Shown here in pieces: positions 13,384-20,263 of a DNA stretch of 20,263 nt. The notes beneath the pieces were generated by a model. It ran no database searches, was not told the origin of the DNA, and was given only the letters and a program-made list of their open reading frames with translations. This stretch comes from ZC4RG35 sp964388105 (GTDB lineage: Bacteria; Actinomycetota; Acidimicrobiia; Spongiisociales; ZC4RG35): positions 1 to 20,263 of the forward strand of contig CAYLYQ010000036.1 in the NCBI GenBank assembly GCA_964388105.1. The letters run 5' to 3'. Made by a program: the position numbers and the translations under genes. Position 1 is the stretch's first letter, and every line of letters starts with the position of its first letter.

Positions 13384-15229
13384 TCAACCTCGACGCCAAA
13401 ATCCCGGTCGGCCCCATCGCCGACAAGTGGGAGAACCACAAGTTCTCCATGAAGCTCGTCAACCCGGCGAACAAGAGGAAGTTCAAGATCATCGTCGTGG
13501 GCACCGGCCTCGCCGGGGCCTCCGCAGCCGCCAGCCTCGGCGAACTCGGTTACGACGTCGAGGTCTTCACCTTCCATGACTCCCCCCGGCGGGCCCACTC
13601 CATTGCAGCTCAGGGGGGCATCAACGCCGCCAAGAACTATCACAACGACGGCGACTCGGTCCATCGCCTGTTCTACGACACCGTGAAGGGCGGCGACTAT
13701 CGAAGCCGCGAGGCCAACGTCCACCGCCTTGCGGAGCTGTCACTGAACATCATCGACCAGGCGACAGCCCAAGGCGTCCCCTTCGCCCGGGAGTACGGCG
13801 GTCTGCTCGACAATCGGTCTTTCGGCGGCGCCCAGGTCTCTCGCACCTTCTACGCCCGGGGGCAGACCGGCCAGCAGCTGCTGCTCGGCGCCTATCAAGC
13901 CCTGATGCGCCAGGTCGAACGGGGAGCGGTCAAGCTCCACGTCCGCAGCGAGATGCTCGACCTCGTGGTCAAGGATGGCCGGGCGGTCGGCATCGTGACC
14001 AGGGACCTCGTCTCCGGCGCCATCCGGCGGCACTCCGCTCACGCCGTCGTGCTCGCCACCGGCGGCTACGCCAACGTCTTCTTCCTGTCCACAAATGCCA
14101 AGGCTTCCAACGTGACCGCCATCTGGCGGGCCCACCGCAAGGGAGCCGCATTCGCCAACCCGTGCTTCACCCAGATCCACCCGACCTGCATCCCTGCCTC
14201 GGACGAGTTCCAGTCCAAGCTCACCTTGATGTCCGAGTCGCTGCGAAACGACGGCCGCATCTGGGTGCCGAAGACCGCGGGAGACAAGCGCTCCCCCAAC
14301 GACATCCCGGTGTCCGACCGCGACTATTTCCTGGAGCGTCGCTACCCGGCCTTCGGCAACCTGGTGCCGCGGGATGTGGCTTCCCGGGCGGCCAAGCGCG
14401 AAGTGGACGCCGGCCGAGGTGTGGGACCGCTCCAGAACGGCGTCTACCTCGACTTCGCCGACTCGATCGGCCGCCTCGGGCAGGGCGTCATCGCAGAGCG
14501 GTACGACAACCTCTTCCAGATGTACGAGCGAATCACCGACGAGAACCCGTACGAGGTCCCGATGCGGATCTACCCGGCGCCCCACTACACGATGGGCGGC
14601 CTCTGGGTGGACTACAACCTGATGACTACCATCCCGGGCCTGTACGCCCTCGGCGAAGCGAACTTCTCCGACCACGGGGCCAACCGCCTCGGGGCGTCGG
14701 CGCTGATGCAGGGCCTGGCCGACGGCTACTTCGTCCTCCCGGCCACCATCGCCGACTACCTGCCCGAATTCCTCAACCAGCCGCCGGTGCCGACCGACGA
14801 CCCGGCGTTCGCCGAAACGGAGGCCGAGGTCTCCGCCTCCGTTGACCGCCTCATGTCCGTTGGCGGCACCCGCTCCGTCGACTGGTTCCACAGGGAGCTC
14901 GGCAAGATCATGTTCGATTACTGCGGGATGTCGCGCACCGCGGCCGGACTGGAAAAGGCGCTCGCCGAGATCCCGGCCCTCCACGAGGAGTTCCGGAACG
15001 ACGTCCGCATCCTGGGCGAAGCAGAGACTCTGAACCAGAGCCTGGAGAAGGCGGGACGGGTCGACGACTTCTTCGAGCTGGCCCAGGTCATGTGTCTCGA
15101 CGCTCTCACCCGGGAGGAGTCGTGCGGCGGCCACTTCCGCGAAGAGCACCAGACGCCCGAGGGCGAGGCACTTCGTGACGACGAGAACTTCGCCTATGTC
15201 GGCGCGTGGGAGTGGACCGGCAACCCGGC
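13380..15229 (+). CDS. sdhA: Succinate dehydrogenase flavoprotein subunit (3' end lost in gap)
   Basis: 616 codons are visible before the N run. GTGLAG (41-46) is the FAD Rossmann motif, and HSIAAQGGINAA (73-84) contains the histidine that carries covalent FAD. The substrate-site pattern QIHPTCIP and the late GANRLGASALMQG segment are present. The protein oxidises succinate to fumarate in the TCA cycle and respiratory chain. The GTG start overlaps sdhC. Related proteins continue for roughly 20-25 residues beyond the last visible residues (WEWTGNP), so the C-terminus and stop are in the gap. The apparent in-frame continuation into sdhB is a gap artefact. Confidence 0.95.
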
Positions 15230-15329
15230 NNNNNNNNNNNNNNNNNNNNNNNNNNNNNNNNNNNNNNNNNNNNNNNNNNNNNNNNNNNNNNNNNNNNNNN
15301 NNNNNNNNNNNNNNNNNNNNNNNNNNNNN
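15230..15329. other. Assembly gap (100 N) between sdhA and sdhB
   Basis: Exactly 100 N. The missing sequence must hold the sdhA 3' end and stop and the sdhB start with about 15 codons. The real length is therefore likely somewhat more than 100 nt. Confidence 0.98.
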
Positions 15330-16052
15330 GATGACGAGGGCGGCCTCGAGACCTACCGGGTCGACGGGATCTCGGAGGAGATGTCGTTCCTCGAGATGCT
15401 GGACGTGCTCAACGAGCGCCTCAACGCCCAGGGCGAGGAGCCGATCGCCTTCGACCACGACTGCCGGGAGGGCATCTGCGGTTCGTGCGGGGTCATGATC
15501 AACGGGACACCCCACGGACCTCAGATGGGGACCGCCACCTGCCAGCTCCACATGAGGAAGTTCAACGACGGCGCCACCATCGTCGTCGAGCCATGGCGGG
15601 CGACCGCCTTCCCGGTGATCCGGGACCTCGTGGTGGACCGGTCCGCTCTCGATCGCATCATCGAGGCCGGCGGGTACATCTCGGTTGACACGGGGTCCGC
15701 ACCCGAGGCGAACCTGACGCTTGTCCCCAAGACCGTCGCCGACACTTCGTTCGACGCGGCGGCCTGCATCGGTTGCGGGGCCTGCGTCGCGGCCTGCCCC
15801 AACGGGGCGGCCAACCTCTTCACCGCCGCCAAGATCGGCCATCTCAACCTGCTCCCGCAGGGCCAGGCCGAGCGCTGGGCTCGCACCGAGCGGATGGTCG
15901 AGGTCATGGAGCAGTACTTCGGGTCATGCACCAACCACGCCGAGTGCGAGGCTGCCTGCCCGAAATCGATCTCCATCGACTTCATCGCCATGATGAACGC
16001 CGACTACGCCAAGGCGAAGGTCAAGAACCGGCGGCTCGCCGGCCAACACTGA
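15330..16052 (+). CDS. sdhB: Succinate dehydrogenase iron-sulfur subunit (5' end lost in gap)
   Basis: 240 residues are visible. The [2Fe-2S] cluster ligands lie in CREGICGSCG with a later TATC. The ferredoxin-like domain has CIGCGACVAACP and a third cysteine group in CEAACPKSIS, giving ligands for the [4Fe-4S] and [3Fe-4S] clusters. The subunit carries electrons from FAD to the quinone site in SdhC. The sequence resembles the Streptomyces/Bacteroidetes-type SdhB of about 250 residues, so only about 15 residues are missing. It is the last gene of the sdhCAB operon, followed by a hairpin at 16109-16139. Confidence 0.95.
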   Translation, partial: DDEGGLETYRVDGISEEMSFLEMLDVLNERLNAQGEEPIAFDHDCREGICGSCGVMINGTPHGPQMGTATCQLHMRKFNDGATIVVEPWRATAFPVIRDLVVDRSALDRIIEAGGYISVDTGSAPEANLTLVPKTVADTSFDAAACIGCGACVAACPNGAANLFTAAKIGHLNLLPQGQAERWARTERMVEVMEQYFGSCTNHAECEAACPKSISIDFIAMMNADYAKAKVKNRRLAGQH

Positions 16053-16108
16053 TCGCCGTTGACGGCCGTTTTACACGCCGCTGGGCATCCTGACCCCCGT
16101 TGAGGACT

Positions 16109-16139
16109 CGCGTGATCGGCTAATGCTCCGATCACCGCG
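16109..16139. terminator. Hairpin between sdhB and the second tad cluster
   Basis: GTGATCGG (16112-16119) and CCGATCAC (16128-16135) pair perfectly around an 8-nt loop, and CGC/GCG extend the stem with one bulged C. It lies 57 nt after the sdhB stop and has no T-tract. It may act as a tail-less terminator, as often suggested in actinobacteria, or as an operator for the tadE operon that follows. Confidence 0.45.
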
Positions 16140-16185
16140 TGTCGATAACAGCTGGCGGCACCAGGCCGCAGAGGGGTTCTTCGGA

Positions 16186-16761
16186 ATGAACAGACTGACA
16201 GGACGACGGGAAAAGGGAGCCACGCTGGTCGAGGCTGCCCTCGTGTTCCCGATCCTCATCCTGATCGTCATGGCCATCCTCGAGCTGGGAATGCTCTTCA
16301 AGGACTACCTCACGGTTTCCTACCTCTCCCGTGAAGCTGCCCGCATCGGTGCCCTCGCCGGTGACGACCCGTATGCCGACTGCGCCATCCTCCTCGGCAT
16401 CGAGGGCCTGGCCTCCGAGCGGGAGCTCGGCCTGATCGCCCCGGTGCACATCTTCCGCTCGTCGGACCACGGCGCCGTCCTGGGCGGGGACCTCAACACG
16501 GGCACCTGGCTCGGAGGCGACCCAGCCCAGTGCACTGTCGGCGGAGCCCCGGGTGACACCTGGGCGGTGAATGACGCCGCGTGGCCGCCGGCGAATCGTG
16601 AAACGAGCGTGGGACCATCGCTGACACCGGACATCATCGGCGTCCGGATACAGATGACCCACGACTGGATCACCGGATTCCCTCCGTTCCGCGGAACGGT
16701 GCAAATCGATGAGACGACCATCACCCGGATCGAGCCGGACGCCTTCTTCCCCGCGCCATGA
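16186..16761 (+). CDS. TadE-like pseudopilin, second cluster
   Basis: 191 residues from the ATG at 16186, with GAGGGG 9 nt upstream; the ORF extension to 16123 runs into the hairpin and was rejected. The N-terminus REKGATLVEAALVFPILILI has a prepilin-like site (Gly11, Glu at +5) and one helix. SREAARIGALAG is a typical TadE continuation. The extracytoplasmic domain has two cysteines and ends in aromatic and proline residues. It is probably a minor pilin or surface protein exported by the Tad system. The stop overlaps the next start as ATGA. Confidence 0.87.
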   Translation: MNRLTGRREKGATLVEAALVFPILILIVMAILELGMLFKDYLTVSYLSREAARIGALAGDDPYADCAILLGIEGLASERELGLIAPVHIFRSSDHGAVLGGDLNTGTWLGGDPAQCTVGGAPGDTWAVNDAAWPPANRETSVGPSLTPDIIGVRIQMTHDWITGFPPFRGTVQIDETTITRIEPDAFFPAP

Positions 16762-18314
16762 GGCCAAGAGAGATGAGATTGCTGAGAAACCTGCGAGAGA
16801 GACTCGATGAGAAGGGCGTGGCCCTGCCATTCGTCGCCCTCATGATCACAGTGCTGATCGGGATGACTGCACTGGCGGTCGACCTCGGCTGGCTCTATCT
16901 CAACGGTTCCCGGGTCCAGCGCGGCGCCGACGCTGCCGCTCTCGCGGCAGTGGTTCATCTGCCCCACAACACCGCTGGGGTCAATTCGAACACCATCAGC
17001 GGCGCCAACGCCAACGGTTGGGACGTCGGTTCGCTCAACGGCACGCCGGTGACAGGCGGCGGCCCAGATGTGGCCGCGTGGCGACCCCTCTCGGACAACC
17101 GCCTCGAGGTCACGCTGACGGCGGAGGTGCCGACTTTCTTCATGCGGGTCTTCGGCATGGATGAAGTGACGATCTCGCGTCGAGCCACCGCCGAGTACAT
17201 CAAGCCAGTGCCGATGGGATCGCCGAGCTCGTGCTTCGGAACCACTCCGTACATCAGCAACACGAACCTCAACAACAACGGGCTGGGCAACTGCGTCGGC
17301 TGGACGATGAACTTCTGGGCCGCCATCAACGGCCCTTACACCCCCAAGGAACAAGGGGACCCGTTCTCCACCCGCTGCCATGAGGTCAACGGATCCGCCA
17401 GCGCCTGCTCACCGGCCTCCAATACCAACAGCCAATACCGAGCCTCCGGCTACTACTACGGCATCGAGGTTCCCTCCGGGAAGTCGAGCTTCTCGGTCAA
17501 GATCTTCGATGCGGGCTTCTACCAGCGAGGCGGGGGCAATCCATGCCAGACCGAGACCGGAGACTGCATCGCCGACGGGGCCCAGGTGACGACCCACTAC
17601 ACGGTCTATCGCCCTGACGACACGCCGCTCGACCCCACGGACAACACGACGACAGCTTGCAGCACCCAGACTTTCGGCCCCGGTTTCGGATCGTCGATCA
17701 ACAACTGGACCACGATCTGCACCGTGAACCCCGGCACGCCCGGGATCTACATCCTCAATGTGAGGACGACGGGCGGCGGCGGCAACAACGCCTACTCCGT
17801 CGGTGTGTCGACATCACCGGGCTCCGCCCCGCACGCCCGGGTCTATGCCATCAACGACATGTCGATCTTCACCAACTCGGGCGGTTCGTCGGTCGCCACC
17901 GTCTACCTCGCCGAAGTGGCCCAGAGCCACGCCGGCAAGACCCTGGTCCTCGACTTCTTCGACCCGGGTGAGAACCCCACTGGCCAGGCCTGGGTGGAGG
18001 TGCGGAACCCGCACAACAACAGCGCGGCGTGCAGCTGGACGGCGACCAACGGCCAGGGCTCGGGCGGCACGGTCAACCCGTGTCGCATCAGAAGCACCAT
18101 CAACGGCAACGCTCAGTTCAACGGGCACTGGCTGAACTCGAGGATCAACATCCCGACCAACTACACATGCTCCACCACCCCCATGAACCCCAACTGCTAC
18201 TGGACCATGAGGCTCGAGCTGGGCAACACCTCTCAGGACCGAACCACTTGGGCTGCCCGCGTCATCGGCAACCCCGTCCGCCTCGTTCCCAACGATCCGC
18301 CGGCGTCCCCGTGA
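16758..18314 (+). CDS. Large TadG-like surface protein (Tad domain)
   Basis: 518 residues. The N-terminus has one helix (about 20-42, VALPFVALMITVLIGMTALAV) followed by the Tad-type motif QRGADAAALAA, as in TadG-like proteins. The rest is a long extracytoplasmic region rich in Asn, Ser, Thr and Gly with about a dozen cysteines (for example in SPSSCFGTTPYIS and in the CSWTATNGQ region), probably beta-rich and disulfide-bonded. It is far larger than the minus-strand homologue at 1315. It is coupled on both sides by ATGA and GTGA overlaps. It may be an adhesive tip or a wall-associated component, which is inference. Confidence 0.82.
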   Translation: MRPREMRLLRNLRERLDEKGVALPFVALMITVLIGMTALAVDLGWLYLNGSRVQRGADAAALAAVVHLPHNTAGVNSNTISGANANGWDVGSLNGTPVTGGGPDVAAWRPLSDNRLEVTLTAEVPTFFMRVFGMDEVTISRRATAEYIKPVPMGSPSSCFGTTPYISNTNLNNNGLGNCVGWTMNFWAAINGPYTPKEQGDPFSTRCHEVNGSASACSPASNTNSQYRASGYYYGIEVPSGKSSFSVKIFDAGFYQRGGGNPCQTETGDCIADGAQVTTHYTVYRPDDTPLDPTDNTTTACSTQTFGPGFGSSINNWTTICTVNPGTPGIYILNVRTTGGGGNNAYSVGVSTSPGSAPHARVYAINDMSIFTNSGGSSVATVYLAEVAQSHAGKTLVLDFFDPGENPTGQAWVEVRNPHNNSAACSWTATNGQGSGGTVNPCRIRSTINGNAQFNGHWLNSRINIPTNYTCSTTPMNPNCYWTMRLELGNTSQDRTTWAARVIGNPVRLVPNDPPASP

Positions 18315-18883
18315 GAAACATCCGACGACTGCTGAAGCGCGACGAGCGGGGGGCAACCCTCGTCGAGTTCTCGCTCATCTTCACTCTTCTCCTCACACTG
18401 GCTCTTGGCGCCTTCGAGTACGGGATGGCACTGCGCGATTGGCTCTCGGTCACCATCGCCACGCGTGAAGGAGCGCGAGTCGCCGCTTCGGCCGCCAACT
18501 ACAACGAGGCGGACTGCACCATCCTGGAGGCGACCGCAGGCGCCTTGCAGTCGTTCCGCGTGGGAAACATCCACCGGGTCCACATCTACAGGTCGGACGG
18601 GAACGGGAGCTACCCGGGCTCCGGCAACCTCGCCGCGGTCTACCGGCCGGCCGGCTCGGGCGACACTCCAGTCCCTCAGTGCCCTTTCTGGACGGTGCAC
18701 AGCCCGGCATCCAACTGGGAGCCGTCCGATCGGCTCAATCCCGGTGGTGAACCGTTCTGGATCGGCGTCCGCCTCGATTACACCCATCCGTGGCAGACCG
18801 GGTTCCTCTGGTTTTCGGGCACGGCGAGCTGGACCGACGACGCCGTGTTCAGGATCGAGCCGCCACCGCCGAACGCTCCTTGA
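18311..18883 (+). CDS. TadE-like pseudopilin, second cluster
   Basis: 190 residues. The GTG at 18311 shares GTGA with the TadG-like stop. The N-terminus DERGATLVEFSLIFTLLLTL has Gly14 with Glu at +5 and one helix, followed by TREGARVAASA. The domain plan, including two cysteines and the motif NIHRVHIYRSDGNG, parallels the first gene of this cluster (PVHIFRSSDHGA there), so the two flanking genes are probably ancient duplicates. They would work with the Tad motor encoded on the other strand. Confidence 0.87.
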   Translation: MRNIRRLLKRDERGATLVEFSLIFTLLLTLALGAFEYGMALRDWLSVTIATREGARVAASAANYNEADCTILEATAGALQSFRVGNIHRVHIYRSDGNGSYPGSGNLAAVYRPAGSGDTPVPQCPFWTVHSPASNWEPSDRLNPGGEPFWIGVRLDYTHPWQTGFLWFSGTASWTDDAVFRIEPPPPNAP

Positions 18884-18939
18884 GACCCAAGCGTCGGTGC
18901 ATCTGACGGCGCCGCGCGAGGCACCTATTCTCGGGCTCC

Positions 18940-19809
18940 ATGCCTGACCTCCCCGCATATCTGCCTGCCCTCCTCACCCCCTTCACCGCCGGCGGAGAAC
19001 TCGACCTCAAAGCTCACGCCCACAACGTCAAGCTTCTCGCCGATGCCGGATACTCGGGTTTCTTGCTCGCCGGGTCCACCGGCGAAGGGCCGTACATCGA
19101 ACCCGGGGAGCGCGCCCGCCTCACCAAGTCGGTTCGCCGCCGCAAGACCCACCTCATGGTCGGAATCGCAGGCGAGACCACCCGAATCGGCCTCCGCTTG
19201 GTCGACGAGGCCATCGATGCCGGGGCCGACAGCCTGCTGGTGCTCACCCCCACGACCATGGCCCGCGGCCGGGACGAAGCCGTGGCCCGCTACTTCAGCT
19301 CGATCGCCGACCACTCCACCGTGCCCGTCCTCCTCTACTCGGTGCCCCCCTACACCGGCTACAGCCTGCCGGTCCCGGTGATCGAGAGACTGGCCCGGCA
19401 CCGCAACGTCGTCGGGATGAAGGACTCGTCAGGCGATGTCGTCCGCCTTCAGGCGATCGTCGACGCCACCCCCTCGGGCTTCATCCTCTACAACGGTGCG
19501 TCACGAGCGTTCAGCGCGGCAATGGCCGTCGGTTGCTACGGGGCCATCAGCGCCTCGGGAAACTACGCCCCCGAGCTCGTGCTGGAGGTTCTCCGCAAAG
19601 CGGGTGTCAACCCTGCCGAGGCGCGGTCATCACAGAGGCGCCTGACCAGCCTCTCGGGTGCGGTGGAGGCCCACGGGGTGCCGGGGGTCAAGGCGGCAGC
19701 GGCCGGGATCGGGCTCCAGCCCGGACTCCCCCGCCAACCCCTCATGCCCATGGCGAGGGCAGCCGCTGCGGAGTTGGGCAAACTCGCCAAGGCAGCCAGG
19801 AACGGCTGA
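18940..19809 (+). CDS. DHDPS/NAL-superfamily aldolase, HOGA-like
   Basis: 289 residues, the usual length of this TIM-barrel family. GSTGEG (45-50) binds the pyruvate carboxylate. Tyr133 in LYSVPPYTG is the catalytic tyrosine, and Lys161 in GMKDSSGD forms the Schiff base. The segments YSVPxxTGxxLPV and GMKDSxGDVxRL resemble 4-hydroxy-2-oxoglutarate aldolase more than DapA (which has YNVPxRT). The enzyme therefore probably cleaves or forms a pyruvate-type keto acid; assignment as a lysine-pathway DapA would be unsafe. No pathway genes lie alongside. Confidence 0.85.
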   Translation: MPDLPAYLPALLTPFTAGGELDLKAHAHNVKLLADAGYSGFLLAGSTGEGPYIEPGERARLTKSVRRRKTHLMVGIAGETTRIGLRLVDEAIDAGADSLLVLTPTTMARGRDEAVARYFSSIADHSTVPVLLYSVPPYTGYSLPVPVIERLARHRNVVGMKDSSGDVVRLQAIVDATPSGFILYNGASRAFSAAMAVGCYGAISASGNYAPELVLEVLRKAGVNPAEARSSQRRLTSLSGAVEAHGVPGVKAAAAGIGLQPGLPRQPLMPMARAAAAELGKLAKAARNG

Positions 19810-19878
19810 GGCGACGGGGCCTACCGCGACCGCCGGGGTACGATCCGCTGACCGACGAACCCCATAAAGGAGCACTCT

Positions 19879-20262
19879 GTGTCCAAGTTCCTCACCGAAG
19901 AGTGGGCCGCGGAAGTCACCGCCGCCCTCAACGAGCACGAAGGATTCAAGAACGCCATCGGCACCTCTGACCTCGGCATCCAGTTCCAGACCGAGGACGG
20001 CCCCGAAGGAGAGGTCAACTACTACCTGTCGGCCAAGGGCGGCCAGGCCTCCATGTCGCTGGGCGAGCTCGAGGCGCCCGATGTGACCGTGAAGCAGTCC
20101 TACGACACCGCCAGCGCCATCTCCCAGGGCCAGATGAACACCCAGACCGCCTTCATGACCGGCAAGCTGAAGGTGTCGGGCAACCTCGCCAAGCTCATGC
20201 AGCACCAGGCAGCCATCGCCCAGTGGAGCGCCGCCATCGGCGGCATCGACGTCGAATACTGA
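19879..20262 (+). CDS. SCP2 sterol-binding-domain protein
   Basis: 127 residues forming one SCP2-like domain: an N-terminal helix (EEWAAEVTAALNEHEGF), beta-strands (GEVNYYLSAKGGQASMSLG, APDVTVKQSYDTA) and the characteristic GKLKVSGNLAKLMQHQAAI near the C-terminus. Such proteins bind lipids or acyl-CoA in a hydrophobic tunnel. The start is the GTG at 19879, with AAAGGAG 6 nt upstream. It lies 69 nt after the aldolase gene on the same strand. The stop ends one base before the window edge. Confidence 0.88.
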   Translation: MSKFLTEEWAAEVTAALNEHEGFKNAIGTSDLGIQFQTEDGPEGEVNYYLSAKGGQASMSLGELEAPDVTVKQSYDTASAISQGQMNTQTAFMTGKLKVSGNLAKLMQHQAAIAQWSAAIGGIDVEY

Positions 20263-20263
20263 G

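Noticed and set aside
13740..15842. A 700-residue open frame on the minus strand across sdhA and sdhB
   Set aside because: It is a high-GC shadow frame opposite clearly conserved sdhA/sdhB, crosses the N gap and has no recognisable domain.

Overview
The window is a roughly 20 kb piece of high-GC actinobacterial chromosome. Lineage markers are a WhiB [4Fe-4S] regulator, a Bpa-type bacterial proteasome activator, a BldC-like MerR/excisionase regulator, a SigE-family ECF sigma factor, a type-B (Streptomyces-like) succinate dehydrogenase and actinobacterial Tad pilus genes. An acidimicrobial or related deep actinobacterial lineage would fit, but that is inference. Two runs of exactly 100 N (7204-7303 and 15230-15329) are standard scaffold gaps, so this is a draft or metagenome assembly and reading frames that cross them cannot be trusted.

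Layout. (1) 1-659: the 3' part of an HNH endonuclease with a tandem zinc-finger-like N-terminus that runs off the left edge. (2) 676-855: tRNA-Gln(CUG) and tRNA-Glu(CUC) on the minus strand, with the endonuclease ending 16 nt from the 3' end of tRNA-Glu. (3) 945-1307: a small cupin. (4) 1315-7368, minus strand: a nine-gene Tad (Flp-type) pilus operon, transcribed cpaB-like > cpaE/tadZ > cpaF/tadA > tadB > tadC > flp pilin > two tadE-like > tadG-like. Almost every junction is a 4-nt ATGA or GTGA overlap. (5) 7419-8570: an unknown protein overlapping a convergent BldC-like regulator, then a small membrane protein with a TTLPxG repeat tail. (6) 8672-9966: an ECF sigma factor coupled to a membrane-anchored partner. 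(7) 10007-11730, minus: a polytopic membrane protein and an MthK-like RCK channel with an unusual selectivity filter. (8) 11784-12527: Bpa, convergent with whiB. (9) 12528-16052: a divergent whiB/sdh promoter region and sdhCAB. (10) 16186-18883: a second pilus cluster, tadE-tadG-tadE, on the plus strand. (11) 18940-20262: a DHDPS-superfamily aldolase and an SCP2-type lipid-binding protein.

How the genes fit together. The minus-strand Tad operon encodes the cytoplasmic motor (CpaF), the inner-membrane platform (TadB, TadC), the localisation factor (CpaE), the SAF-domain factor (CpaB), the major pilin and minor pilins. The plus-strand tadE-tadG-tadE set supplies further minor pilins or surface proteins. 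No prepilin peptidase (TadV) is present in the window. sdhCAB forms the respiratory complex II of the cell, and its promoter region is shared with whiB. I see no CRISPR array, transposase or integrase. The most unusual items are the channel filter, the CpaE P-loop without lysine, the palindrome at the whiB start site and the HNH/tRNA junction.
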